DNA of 64,000 nt from Kuafuiihalomonas sp050331295. Its GTDB lineage: Bacteria; Myxococcota; Kuafuiibacteriia; Kuafuiibacteriales; Kuafuiibacteriaceae. The position numbers and the translations under genes are program-made. The stretch covers positions 59,237 through 123,236 of the forward strand of contig JBHJGZ010000012.1 in NCBI GenBank assembly GCA_050331295.1. Direction: 5' to 3'. The notes below the pieces were generated by a model. That model searched no databases, had not been told where the DNA came from, and saw only the letters and a program-made list of their open reading frames with translations. Of the stretch, positions 1 to 8,414 are shown in pieces. The first letter of the stretch is position 1. Each line of letters opens with the position of its first letter.

Positions 1-908
1 AGGAACTCGGGGCGCGCGACCTCGGCCATCACGACGCACCCGGCCGCGCAGGCCAAAGGGCTGCCCCCGTAAGTCGTGCCATGGGTGCCAGGCTGGAGAG
101 CCTGTGCGACCGCCTCGCGGGCTACCATCGCACCCATGGGGACGCCTCCCGCGATCCCTTTGGCCAAAGCCATGATGTCGGGTCGGATGCCGGCCCCTTG
201 ATACGCAAACACATCGCCGGTCCGCCCGAACCCAGACTGGACTTCGTCCACGATGAGCAGAGCGCCCACCTCGTCGGCCCGCTGCTGAAGCGCCTGGAGA
301 AAGCTCACCGGAACGGGACGCACACCACCCTCACCCTGGACCGGCTCGATGAGAATGGCCGCGGTCCGGGGGCCAGTGGCTCGACGAAGGGCGTTCACGA
401 ACCCGACGTCCAGATGAACGAACCCTCCCGGCAATGGCCTGAAGCCCTCGTGATACTTTGGCTGGGCCGTTGCCGCCAACGCACCCATGGTCCGTCCGTG
501 GAACGACCGCCGGAACGACACGATCTCCGTGCGCTGTTCATCGCCCCGCGCATGGTGGTATCGACGCGCCAACTTGATGCAGGCCTCGTTGGCTTCCGCA
601 CCGGAATTGCAGAAGAACACCCGGTCTCCAAAGGACTCCGCCACCAAGCGCTCCGCCAGTTCAACCGAAGGCTGGTTCCAGTAGAGATTGCTGGTATGGA
701 GGATTTTGGCCGCTTGGGCCTGGACGGCGGCCACCAATCGAGGATGGCCATGCCCGAGGGCGCTGACCGCGATCCCCGAGGTCATGTCGAGGTACTTTCG
801 TCCGTCTCGGTCGTATACGTAAACCCCCTCCCCTCGGTCCAAGACGAGGGGCGCGGGACGGTAATTCCCCACCAGCACGCGTTGGCCGCGGTCGACCCAA
901 GACTCCAT
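1..908 (-). CDS. argD: Acetylornithine/class III aminotransferase (3' end outside window)
   Basis: PLP-dependent class III aminotransferase, most like acetylornithine aminotransferase, which converts N-acetylglutamate semialdehyde to N-acetylornithine in cytoplasmic arginine synthesis. About 302 residues are visible of a usual 390-400; the C-terminus runs off the left edge. Seen in order: the N-terminal YVYDRDGRKYLDMTSGIAV segment (29-48), the PLP phosphate-binding loop NSGAEANE (101-108), the FHGRT segment near 137, the EPVQGEGG stretch (188-195), the cofactor-binding LLIVDEVQSGFGRTG (217-231), and the Schiff-base lysine K250 in ALAKGIAGG. ATG start at 908, 10 bases after the hslU stop, so it probably ends the trmFO-xerC-hslVU operon. 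The substrate (acetylornithine, succinylornithine or another omega-amino acid) cannot be fixed from sequence alone. Confidence 0.9.
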   Translation of the reverse strand, partial: MESWVDRGQRVLVGNYRPAPLVLDRGEGVYVYDRDGRKYLDMTSGIAVSALGHGHPRLVAAVQAQAAKILHTSNLYWNQPSVELAERLVAESFGDRVFFCNSGAEANEACIKLARRYHHARGDEQRTEIVSFRRSFHGRTMGALAATAQPKYHEGFRPLPGGFVHLDVGFVNALRRATGPRTAAILIEPVQGEGGVRPVPVSFLQALQQRADEVGALLIVDEVQSGFGRTGDVFAYQGAGIRPDIMALAKGIAGGVPMGAMVAREAVAQALQPGTHGTTYGGSPLACAAGCVVMAEVARPEF

Positions 909-918
909 GGTGCGCACC

Positions 919-2316
919 CTACAGGACGAAGCGGGAAAGGTCCTCGCTTTCCATCACGTGGATCAGCCGTTGCTTGACCATGGCCTGGTCCACCACCACC
1001 CGTGAGCTTCCGCGTTCCGAAGCGTCGAACGAGACCTCTTCGAGGAGTGTTTCCAGGACCGTGTGGAGGCGGCGCGCCCCAATGTTTTCGACCGACGCGT
1101 TCACTTGCGCCGCGACCCGGGCGAGTTCCACCACCGCATCGTCCGTGAATTCGAGGTCGACCCCCTCCGTTTCCAGAAGTGCCGTATATTGCCGGATCAA
1201 TGAATTCTTCGGCTCTGTCAGAATCCGGACGAAATCGTTCTGGTCGAGACCGTTCAGCTCGACCCGAATGGGAAAGCGCCCCTGCAGTTCTGGGATCAGA
1301 TCGGAGACCTTGCTGGTATGGAAGGCGCCGGCCGCGATGAACAGAACATGGTCGGTGCTGACGCGTCCGTACTTGGTGGTCACGGTGCTCCCCTCAACGA
1401 TGGGAAGCAGATCGCGCTGAACGCCTTCCCGGGAAACGTCGGGTCCGCCGCGACCTTCACCAGCGCCCGACACCACTTTGTCGATCTCGTCGATGAAGAT
1501 GATGCCGGCTTGCCCGGCGAGTTCCAGCGCGTCCCGATGGACCTGTTCCATGTCCACGAGCCTTTGAGCCTCTTCTTGCGTCAGGATCTCCCGGGCTTCC
1601 GACACCGTCACCTTACGCCGCTTCTTGGGAGTCGAGCGGCTGCCCATCATGTCTTGCAGTTGAAAAACCATGTCCTGAACGCCCTCGGTGGAGAAGTTCT
1701 GAACGAAGGACATGGGCGCCTTGGCCGTCACCTCGACTTCCACCTGACGCTCATCCAGCTTTCCGTCTCTCAGCATTCGTCGGAAAGTCTCGCGGGTACG
1801 GTGGCCCTCAGATTCCGCATCGACGGGTCGGCCCTCGAAGGTCCGTTCACCTCCCGGCGCCCCCGGCGTGGACGCACCCGGAGCTGGAAGAAGAAGAGAG
1901 AGCAGACGTTCTTCGGCCGCTTCCTCGGCCCGCCCTTTGACCGAGGCCTCCGCCTCTTCACGAACCAGATTCACCGAAGCCTCGACCAGGTCGCGAACCA
2001 TCGATTCGACGTCTCTTCCGACGTAGCCGACTTCCGTGAACTTCGAGGCTTCGACCTTCACGAACGGGGCTTTGATCAACTTGGCCAACCGACGGGCAAT
2101 CTCCGTCTTCCCCACGCCCGTCGGACCGATCATCAAGATGTTCTTGGGGACGATCTCGTCTCGGAGCTCTTCTGAAACCCGCTGTCGTCGCCAACGGTTA
2201 CGCAGCGCAATCGCCACGGCCCGCTTCGCTTGTGCCTGCCCCACGATATAGCGGTCGAGTTCCCCAACCGTTTCGCGGGGCGTGAAGGACTGCCGCTGCA
2301 GTATCGCCTCATCCAT
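919..2316 (-). CDS. hslU: ATP-dependent protease ATPase subunit HslU (ClpY)
   Basis: AAA+ unfoldase of the HslVU (ClpYQ) cytoplasmic protease; it unfolds substrates and feeds them to HslV. At 465 residues it is full length (E. coli HslU is 443). Walker A GPTGVGKT is at 64-71, the substrate-gripping pore loop GYVG at 97-100, an intermediate I-domain rich in charge and Pro/Gly spans about 110-240, and Walker B IIFIDEID (272-279) carries D276/E277. The C-terminus ends SRFVL, matching the short tail that docks into HslV pockets. The ATG lies inside the end of hslV (8-base overlap), preceded by a strong Shine-Dalgarno GGAGGAG, which fixes the start and suggests translational coupling. Confidence 0.97.
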   Translation of the reverse strand: MDEAILQRQSFTPRETVGELDRYIVGQAQAKRAVAIALRNRWRRQRVSEELRDEIVPKNILMIGPTGVGKTEIARRLAKLIKAPFVKVEASKFTEVGYVGRDVESMVRDLVEASVNLVREEAEASVKGRAEEAAEERLLSLLLPAPGASTPGAPGGERTFEGRPVDAESEGHRTRETFRRMLRDGKLDERQVEVEVTAKAPMSFVQNFSTEGVQDMVFQLQDMMGSRSTPKKRRKVTVSEAREILTQEEAQRLVDMEQVHRDALELAGQAGIIFIDEIDKVVSGAGEGRGGPDVSREGVQRDLLPIVEGSTVTTKYGRVSTDHVLFIAAGAFHTSKVSDLIPELQGRFPIRVELNGLDQNDFVRILTEPKNSLIRQYTALLETEGVDLEFTDDAVVELARVAAQVNASVENIGARRLHTVLETLLEEVSFDASERGSSRVVVDQAMVKQRLIHVMESEDLSRFVL

Positions 2317-2863
2317 GATGCAGCTCCTCCAACGTGATCGCTCGATTGGTATAAATACAGATCTCTGAAGTGATTTCGAGGGATTGTTGGACGATTTCCC
2401 GCGCCGAGAGCTCGGTGTACCGGGCCAGGGCCCGCGCCGCAGACAGCGCCATCGGTCCTCCGCTCCCGATGGCGCAGACGCCTTCGTCCGGTTCCACGAC
2501 GTCCCCGTTGCCGGAGAGGATCAGGGTGACTTCGAGGTCGGCCACGGTAAGCATCGCCTCGAGCCTTCGCAAGAACCGATCGGTCCGCCAGTCCTTGGCC
2601 AGCTCGACCGCTGCCCTGACCAGCTGGCCGTTGTAGCTCGCAAGCTTGCTTTCGAAACGTTCAAATAGGGTGAACGCGTCAGCGGTCGAGCCCGCAAAGC
2701 CAGAGAGGACCTTCCCTTCGTTCATTCTGCGCACCTTGCGCGCGTTGGACTTGAGGATGGTCTGACCCAAACTCACTTGTCCGTCTCCCCCCATGGCTAC
2801 CCGTCCGTGTCGGCGAGCACATACGATGGTGGTCCCGATTGCAGTATGCACGATCCCTTGCAT
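2309..2863 (-). CDS. hslV: ATP-dependent protease peptidase subunit HslV (ClpQ)
   Basis: Threonine peptidase that forms the proteolytic core of HslVU. With the ATG at 2863 the protein is 184 residues, near the usual 175-180. The catalytic threonine is in AIGTTIVCARR: the mature N-terminal Thr would be T11, so ten residues including the initiator must be removed. The family motif GDGQVSLGQT follows directly, then ARKVRRM. An in-frame TTG at 2887 would add eight residues; ATG is preferred because GAGGG lies about 13 bases upstream and the longer form extends the propeptide further. Placed between xerC and hslU, overlapping hslU by 8 bases. Confidence 0.96.
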   Translation of the reverse strand: MQGIVHTAIGTTIVCARRHGRVAMGGDGQVSLGQTILKSNARKVRRMNEGKVLSGFAGSTADAFTLFERFESKLASYNGQLVRAAVELAKDWRTDRFLRRLEAMLTVADLEVTLILSGNGDVVEPDEGVCAIGSGGPMALSAARALARYTELSAREIVQQSLEITSEICIYTNRAITLEELHHG

Positions 2864-2901
2864 CGAGGCCCGGCCCTCGGCGGTCAAGCCGTTCCCGTGC
2901 C

Positions 2902-3798
2902 CTAGGTATCGGGGTCTGAGCTCGCTCCGAGGGGATGGGCATCATCGTAGACGGAACGCAGGTGATCCACCGAAACCGATACGTATCGCTGCGTGGTCCC
3001 GAGCGAAGCGTGTCCCAGCATCTGCTGAATAGACCGGAGATCTGCTCCGCCCTCCAGCAGGTGCGTTGCAAAGCTATGTCTGAGCATATGTGGGGTAACT
3101 CGACGTCCGAGCGCCACCTCCAGAACCCTTCGATGAAGGCGACGACGCAAACTGCGGTCACTCATTCTTCTTCCCGGACGACTGATGAAGAGCGGTCCCT
3201 TACGCGGTCCATGCTCGGAGTCGACCCACGATTGAATCGCTCGACCCGCCTTGCGCCCGAATGGGACGAGCCTTTCCTTGTTTCCTTTCCCCCAGACCCG
3301 GACCTCTCCTCGGTGGAGGTCTACATGCTCGACGTCGAGACCTACCAGCTCGGCAGCTCTGAGTCCCGAGCTGTACGCGAGCTCGAGGAGGGCACGGTCC
3401 CGGAGGTCGCGCCAGCCATCCTGCCAAGGAAACTCCAATAGCCCCACGCTCTCGTCGGGCGTGAGATGTCGAGGCAGGCCTCCGGTCAGCTTTGGACGCA
3501 CCAGCTCCTCCGCGGGATCGCTTTTGCACCAGCCTCGGCGAACGCAGTAGCGACCAAAACTCCGCAGAGCAGATAGCTTGCGAGCTCGGGTTCGAGCCTG
3601 ACACTTTCGACCCAATCGGGCGAGCTCGCCGCGAAGGGCTTCCGGATCAACCAGGTCCCAACCATCCTCTGGCCCGACGAGCCCCCCCACCAGTGGCCGA
3701 AGGTCGCAGCGATAGGCCTTGACCGTAGCCGGCGACAGCCTCCGTTCGTGCTCGAGATGGTCGAGGAAAAGGTCGAGCGCAGCGACGGCCGTCGGCAT
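2902..3798 (-). CDS. xerC: Tyrosine recombinase XerC
   Basis: Site-specific tyrosine recombinase expected to act at the dif site with a partner (XerD) to resolve chromosome dimers. At 298 residues it has the usual Xer length and layout: N-terminal core-binding SAM-like domain (about 1-95) and C-terminal catalytic domain. Catalytic residues visible with the ATG at 3798: R147 (SSGLRAAEL), K171 (WGKGNKER), H237 and R240 (HMLRHSFATHLLEGG), H263 (LGHASLGTTQRY) and nucleophile Y272. An ATG at 3834 would add 12 residues and overlap trmFO; the internal ATG lies 10 bases after the trmFO stop. The xerC call over xerD rests on its place next to trmFO and hslVU. Confidence 0.92.
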   Translation of the reverse strand: MPTAVAALDLFLDHLEHERRLSPATVKAYRCDLRPLVGGLVGPEDGWDLVDPEALRGELARLGRKCQARTRARKLSALRSFGRYCVRRGWCKSDPAEELVRPKLTGGLPRHLTPDESVGLLEFPWQDGWRDLRDRALLELAYSSGLRAAELVGLDVEHVDLHRGEVRVWGKGNKERLVPFGRKAGRAIQSWVDSEHGPRKGPLFISRPGRRMSDRSLRRRLHRRVLEVALGRRVTPHMLRHSFATHLLEGGADLRSIQQMLGHASLGTTQRYVSVSVDHLRSVYDDAHPLGASSDPDT

Positions 3799-3808
3799 CG
3801 CGCTCAGC

Positions 3809-5206
3809 TTAGGACATCGCCGGAAACGCGTCACCTCTGTGCGGCGCGTCGGCCGGAAGCCCGATGGGGTGGGTCAATGGCGGGAGCCGTGGCTCGAGGT
3901 CCGTCCACCATGCGGACGCGTCGCGAATGGCCCGCTCCCCCAGCATCCGTTTGCGTTCGGACTTCCGGTGGCGACCCGGGAGTGGAGGCACCATCCCCCA
4001 GTGGATGTTCGACGGCACGTGGGCCCCGTCGTCCCGCTCCTGGCCGAGGATGTGTCGGTGGAGCGCGCCCAGGGTCGAGGTCTCCGGCGGCATCACCTCC
4101 AGCCCCGCTCGCTCGCCGAGCATCATCAAAGCCAGATTGAGCCCACATGCCGTGGATTCGACGTAGCCCTCGACTCCGGTGATCTGACCCGCAAAACGCA
4201 GGTTCGGCTGCGAACGGAGCCTGAGTCCGTAGTCCAACAGCCGCGGCGCATCCAGATACGTGTTCCGATGAATCGAACCGAACCGGAGAAACTCGGCGGC
4301 TTCGAGCCCCGGAATCATGCGAAACACCTGTCTTTGAGCCCCCCACTTCATGCGGGTTTGAAATCCCACCAAGTTGAACGCGCTCCGAGACCGGGTCTCG
4401 GCTCTGAGCTGAACCACAGCATGCGGCCAACGGCCGGTGCGCGGGTCATCGAGGCCCACGGGCTTCATGCACCCGAATCGCAATGCGTCTTTGCCCCGAG
4501 ATGCCAAGACTTCGATGGGAAGGCATCCCTCAAAGAAACGCTCCTCCTCGAAGTCTCGTGGATGCACCTTTTCGGCTGCGCAGACCGCTGCGATGAATTC
4601 CGAGTACTGCTGCTCGTTCATGGGACAATTGAGGTAGTCGGCCGTGCCTTTGTTCCAGCGGGAGGCTTCGAAGACGATGTCTCGATCGATACTTTCCGCC
4701 GATACGATGGGTGCGATGGCGTCATAGAAATAGAGCTTGTCGGATCCCGTTGCACGGCGAATGGATTCGGAGAGCGCAGGGCTGGTGAGAGGTCCCGTGG
4801 CCACCACCGTCTCGGGTGCATCCGGTCCGACGAGTTCCGTGACCTCTTCTTCGCGGACCTCGATGAGGGGATGGCGGGTGAGCAGTTCGGTCACCATGGC
4901 GGAGAAGCGGTGTCGATCCACCGCCAACGCGCCGCCAGCCGGAACCGAGCAGCGATCCGCCACGCTCATGAGCCAGGAGCCGACCATTCGCATCTCTGCC
5001 TTGATGGCTCCCACGGCGTTTTCCATCTGGTCGGCTCGGAACGAATTCGAGCACACCAGTTCGGCCATATCGTGGCTCACCTGAGCCGGCGTGGGCCGCA
5101 CTCGCTTCATCTCGAACAACCTTATCGGGATCCCGCGCTGTGCGAGCTGTAGCGACAACTCCGCGCCGGCCAATCCACCTCCGACCACCGTCACCGGCGA
5201 ATGCAT
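3809..5206 (-). CDS. trmFO: Methylenetetrahydrofolate-tRNA (uracil-5-)-methyltransferase TrmFO
   Basis: Folate- and FAD-dependent enzyme that makes m5U54 (ribothymidine) in the tRNA T-loop. It is 465 residues, slightly above the usual 435-450. The N-terminal FAD dinucleotide fold VTVVGGGLAGAE covers 5-16, and the conserved ELVCSNSFR carries the catalytic-type cysteine C52. The SVPAGGALAVDR segment and later EVMPPE and TGVEGY blocks also match the GidA-related family. ATG start at 5206; no strong Shine-Dalgarno is visible. It is the first gene of the trmFO-xerC-hslV-hslU-argD run, a gene order close to that known from Firmicutes codY operons and several deltaproteobacteria. Confidence 0.96.
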   Translation of the reverse strand: MHSPVTVVGGGLAGAELSLQLAQRGIPIRLFEMKRVRPTPAQVSHDMAELVCSNSFRADQMENAVGAIKAEMRMVGSWLMSVADRCSVPAGGALAVDRHRFSAMVTELLTRHPLIEVREEEVTELVGPDAPETVVATGPLTSPALSESIRRATGSDKLYFYDAIAPIVSAESIDRDIVFEASRWNKGTADYLNCPMNEQQYSEFIAAVCAAEKVHPRDFEEERFFEGCLPIEVLASRGKDALRFGCMKPVGLDDPRTGRWPHAVVQLRAETRSRSAFNLVGFQTRMKWGAQRQVFRMIPGLEAAEFLRFGSIHRNTYLDAPRLLDYGLRLRSQPNLRFAGQITGVEGYVESTACGLNLALMMLGERAGLEVMPPETSTLGALHRHILGQERDDGAHVPSNIHWGMVPPLPGRHRKSERKRMLGERAIRDASAWWTDLEPRLPPLTHPIGLPADAPHRGDAFPAMS

Positions 5207-5345
5207 TGAACCGGATTAATGACTCCCGACGCACCAAGCAAGGACGACCGCACCGCGGCCCGTCGACCCCGCATCGGGTCGGGTTTTCGTTCCGCCGTGG
5301 CCGGGCCGTTGTGGCCCCTCATGCGTTCCATTACGACGCGGTTTC

Positions 5346-6149
5346 GTGCATCGCGTAGACCGCCGTCATCCTGACTATCCCGAAGGCCTGCGTGGAATCG
5401 GACCTGAGGCGCTTCGCTGGCGTGGGTCCCCCTTACCGCGACCCCGGGTCGCGGTGGTCGGAAGCCGACGACCGACTCCTCTCGGGCTATCGTTTGCGAC
5501 TCGCGTCGGGCGTGAGCTGGGCCGTGCCGGCGTGTGCGTGGTGTCGGGTGGCGCGTTCGGCATCGACGCCGCTGCGCATCGAGGATGCCTGGAGGTTGGA
5601 GGATTCACCGCGGCAGTGGTTCTGGAACCGATCGACCGACCCTCGCCCCGTGCGCATCGCATCCTGTTCGAAGACATCGCGGCCAACGGTGCCTTGCTGG
5701 CCGACCCCACACTGCCCCCCCGGAGGTCCTCCTTCATCCAGCGCAATCGATGGATTGCGGGGGTCGCGGACCACGTCGTGGTGGTCGAAGCAGCAGCGGG
5801 ATCCGGTAGCCTTTCCACCGCGACGTTTGCCCGTCGGTTTGGGCGTCCGGTCTGGGCTGTACCAGGGCCTCCGGGTGCCCCGCTCTCCATTGAACCGAAC
5901 ACGTTGATCAAGCTGGGGGCCGCACTGCTGGACGACCCGAAAGACCTCCTGACGTCGCTGGGCCTGAAAGCCAGGGACTCTCGAGACCGGCATCCGATCC
6001 TCGAGCTACTGGACGGAAAACCGATGGACGCGGAGGCGGTTGCCTTGTCCCTCGGCGCCTCGTTGGAGGAGGTCTTGTTGGCTCTGTCGGAACTGGAAGT
6101 CGCCGGCGACGTTCGTCAAGATCGAGGTCTGTACCTGGCCCGAAGGTGA
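5346..6149 (+). CDS. dprA: DprA/Smf-family DNA-processing protein
   Basis: DprA-type Rossmann-fold protein, which in transformable bacteria loads RecA on incoming single-stranded DNA. At 267 residues it is short because the N-terminal SAM-like domain is mostly missing: it opens with HPDYPEGLRGI, typical of the linker just before the core. Core motifs: VAVVGSRRPTP, VVSGGAFGIDAAAHRG, the RNRWIAGVADHVVVVEA stretch, SGSLSTATFA, and WAVPGP followed by PNTLIKLGA. A C-terminal winged-helix-like segment (about 210-265) matches the DprA DML1 domain. The start is GTG 5346; the frame stays open upstream to about 5280. It is divergent from trmFO across 139 bases. Competence genes are not in the window, so a role in transformation is unproven. 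Confidence 0.88.
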   Translation: MHRVDRRHPDYPEGLRGIGPEALRWRGSPLPRPRVAVVGSRRPTPLGLSFATRVGRELGRAGVCVVSGGAFGIDAAAHRGCLEVGGFTAAVVLEPIDRPSPRAHRILFEDIAANGALLADPTLPPRRSSFIQRNRWIAGVADHVVVVEAAAGSGSLSTATFARRFGRPVWAVPGPPGAPLSIEPNTLIKLGAALLDDPKDLLTSLGLKARDSRDRHPILELLDGKPMDAEAVALSLGASLEEVLLALSELEVAGDVRQDRGLYLARR

Positions 6150-6162
6150 GACGACGCCGGGT

Positions 6163-7299
6163 TCACTCCGCGCGCATGGCGATTCGGTCCCCCACGGAAA
6201 GGGACCGGACCGACTCCACGACCAGACCGGTGGAGCCGGTTTCCTGAACGTCGATGACCATCACGGTACCGACCTCTTCATATGGAAAACCGTTCACGTC
6301 TCGAGTGAAACCGTCTCCGCGCTGGATGACCTGGAAGCGATTTCCGATCTGCACCCCGTCTCGTCGTCCTCGGTCGATGTAAACGTAGTGGTGCTCTCCC
6401 ACCAGAACCAGAAGGTCTTCCGTCGTTTCTACGATGTATCCATTCGTCTCAGCCTGGTTGGGCGTCGGATCGACCCGTTGCCCCCAATTGGCCGGGAACG
6501 GCCCCACGTAGTCGCCCCTCTCGATCGGACGAAACGTGCGACTGATGATGCCCGAAGTCACCGTCGGGGTTGAGTCCCGGACCCGTACTTGGCCGATGAC
6601 CGCCACCGCGTATCCCATGAACTGTCCGGTCACCGGATGATTGATCTCCCTGAGACGACGATAGACGGCGAGTTCGTCCCCGCCACTCACCGGTCCGCGC
6701 ATCTGAAGGTAGATGATGTCGTAGTCGTCGAGCTGAACCGCCTCCGAGAACGATCCGACTACTTGTCCGGTGAAGCGCTGCGAGTCTGAACCAATGTAGC
6801 CGATGTAGGCGGACCATATCGAGTCCGGTACCGCGGACCCGATGGGACCCGAGCTTCGTACGAGGTCATCGGGGGACAGCTCGCCCGGAATCAACAAGTC
6901 GCTGTCGTCGAAGCTCTCCGTCGCTACGTCGACGGCGGTCGGCAGATTCTCGTCGCCCGGATAAAACCGAACCTCGTTGCCGGGGTAGATCCAGTGGGGA
7001 TTCGTGAGCTGAGGGTTGTAGCTCCAGACCTTCGGCCAGTACCAAGGATTGTTCAGATACTGGGTACTGAGGTCCCAAAGCGTGTCCCCCGGCTGTACGG
7101 TCCGGGCCTCACCCAGGCGGACGTCGGAGGGATCCGCGGTCCGCGGCTCGGGTGGAGTTCGAGGCTCGAAGCCGAGTTCCTCGGTCTCGATCTCACTTTC
7201 GAAATCCCCCTCCGGGCCCCCAAAACCTTCATCGTCGGATTGCGCCCATGCCAGGCTGGCCAGGCACAGAGCGGCACCAAAGACTCGACCGACCATCAT
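6163..7299 (-). CDS. LysM-domain envelope protein
   Basis: Exported protein of 378 residues with one peptidoglycan-binding LysM motif. Residues 1-19 form a signal peptide (hydrophobic VFGAALCLASLAWA, cleavage likely before QSDDE). An acidic low-complexity stretch follows, then LysM at about 66-115 (TVQPGDTLWDLS, Asn/Pro-rich NNPWYW, YPGNEVRFYPG). The remaining 250 residues look like beta-rich repeated small domains and are not recognised. The gene is 20 bases downstream of the CpoB/YbgF-like gene and probably shares its transcript, supporting a role at the cell wall or outer-membrane interface. Its stop is 13 bases from the convergent dprA-like gene. Confidence 0.85.
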   Translation of the reverse strand: MMVGRVFGAALCLASLAWAQSDDEGFGGPEGDFESEIETEELGFEPRTPPEPRTADPSDVRLGEARTVQPGDTLWDLSTQYLNNPWYWPKVWSYNPQLTNPHWIYPGNEVRFYPGDENLPTAVDVATESFDDSDLLIPGELSPDDLVRSSGPIGSAVPDSIWSAYIGYIGSDSQRFTGQVVGSFSEAVQLDDYDIIYLQMRGPVSGGDELAVYRRLREINHPVTGQFMGYAVAVIGQVRVRDSTPTVTSGIISRTFRPIERGDYVGPFPANWGQRVDPTPNQAETNGYIVETTEDLLVLVGEHHYVYIDRGRRDGVQIGNRFQVIQRGDGFTRDVNGFPYEEVGTVMVIDVQETGSTGLVVESVRSLSVGDRIAMRAE

Positions 7300-7319
7300 C
7301 GGGAAACGTTCCTCCTCAT

Positions 7320-8282
7320 CTAACCTCCGATCTGGCCGCTGGACTGGCGACTCCAGGTCTCCAGCTTGGCCTCGGCCTCGGTCGCGGCTTCACTGTCGGG
7401 AAACCTGCGTTTGACCTCGCGTAGATAACGGAAGCCGGCCTCGACGCGGCCTTGATGGATCAGGCTCTCACCCAGTCGAAGGAGGGCGTAGCGAACCTTG
7501 TTGGACTTCGGATGCTCTCGGAGCAGTCTCCGAAAGCTCTGCTCGGCCAGCGCGAACTCCGTCAGCATCAGGTCGGCTTCGCCCGCCCAGTACACCGCAT
7601 TGTCGGCCAAGTCGGAGTCGGGATGCTGGGTCTGAAAAGCCACGAACAACGCCTTTGCCCGCGCCGGATCCCGTTCCTCTCGGAGCACCGTCAAGGCCTG
7701 CTGATACTGCTTTTGCGCCGCAGCCGCGTCGCGGCCGGGCCGAGTCGTCGTGCCTCCATGGAGGACTGGGTCCGGCTTGCGGAGAACCGATTCGTCCACC
7801 ACCAAGCGAGGCTGTGGAGTGGGTCCCATCTTGATGAGGATGGGCGGGCTCCCATCATCCACCGCGCCCACGTCCTCGATGGGCGTGCCATCCCGGGAAA
7901 TGCGGACGACCGGCAGGCTCGGCGCGGGGGCCTGTTCGTAGCTCCGGACAGGCGCCTCTTCGTAGGTCCTGTACATGCCGTTGCCGCCCCGACTCGCGCC
8001 CCCGGCGCTCGAGGCGGACATACCTCTGACCGGAGCGGAACGATCGGGGGATCGACGAGCCGCCGAAGCTGAGCTCGCTCGCTTCCCATCGACTCCTGCC
8101 TGAGCGACCCTCAAGACACCGACCTCGCTGCGCAATGTCTCCAGATCCCCTCGCGTCTCCGCGAGCTCGGTCTTCAACCCGTGAACATCACGTCGAAGGC
8201 GAGACAGCTCCTGCTCCACACCCGACGAATGGCCACAACGCAGGCAGGCCAGCGCCGCCATGAGCCACAAGGTCCGGGGCAT
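7320..8282 (-). CDS. ybgF: CpoB/YbgF-like tol-pal associated TPR protein
   Basis: Exported coiled-coil plus TPR protein resembling CpoB/YbgF, the periplasmic partner of Tol-Pal and PBP1B. With ATG 8282 it has 320 residues: signal-peptide-like start with cysteines in ALACLRC (possible but non-canonical lipidation site), a heptad-rich coiled coil (EQELSRLRRDVHGLKTEL and on, about 22-65), a Ser/Gly/Pro-rich middle, and a C-terminal tetratricopeptide block covering about the last 120 residues (YQQAL, FVAFQTQHPDSDLADNAVYW, FRRLLREHPKSNKV, EVKRRFPDSEAA). The layout is that of YbgF. An ATG 12 codons upstream is possible but would bury the signal peptide. No tol or pal gene lies in the window, so the symbol is a family label. 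Confidence 0.78.
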   Translation of the reverse strand: MPRTLWLMAALACLRCGHSSGVEQELSRLRRDVHGLKTELAETRGDLETLRSEVGVLRVAQAGVDGKRASSASAARRSPDRSAPVRGMSASSAGGASRGGNGMYRTYEEAPVRSYEQAPAPSLPVVRISRDGTPIEDVGAVDDGSPPILIKMGPTPQPRLVVDESVLRKPDPVLHGGTTTRPGRDAAAAQKQYQQALTVLREERDPARAKALFVAFQTQHPDSDLADNAVYWAGEADLMLTEFALAEQSFRRLLREHPKSNKVRYALLRLGESLIHQGRVEAGFRYLREVKRRFPDSEAATEAEAKLETWSRQSSGQIGG

Positions 8283-8343
8283 CAGACTGGATTCTAGGCC
8301 GAGCCCAAACTCAGTCAAGGAAGCGGTCTGACGATTACCCTGG

Positions 8344-8353
8344 CCCCCCCCCC
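8344..8353. repeat. Homopolymeric C10 tract between divergent genes
   Basis: Ten consecutive C bases lie in the 132-base gap between the divergent ybgF-like (start 8282) and dus (start 8415) genes. Such tracts can slip in replication and change promoter spacing. No promoter elements were confirmed around it. Confidence 0.9.
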
Positions 8354-8414
8354 GAAAATTCGAACCGGACTCCTCTTGTCTTGCCTCCGCCTCTCCATAC
8401 CTTCACCCGGAAAC

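Noticed and set aside
81..977. Plus-strand frame of 298 codons over the argD region
   Set aside because: It is antisense to a clear aminotransferase reading from 908 leftward, and its translation is Arg/Pro/His-rich with no family motif.
3719..5152. Plus-strand frame of 477 codons opposite trmFO
   Set aside because: Shadow of trmFO; no conserved motif, and trmFO has intact FAD and Cys motifs.
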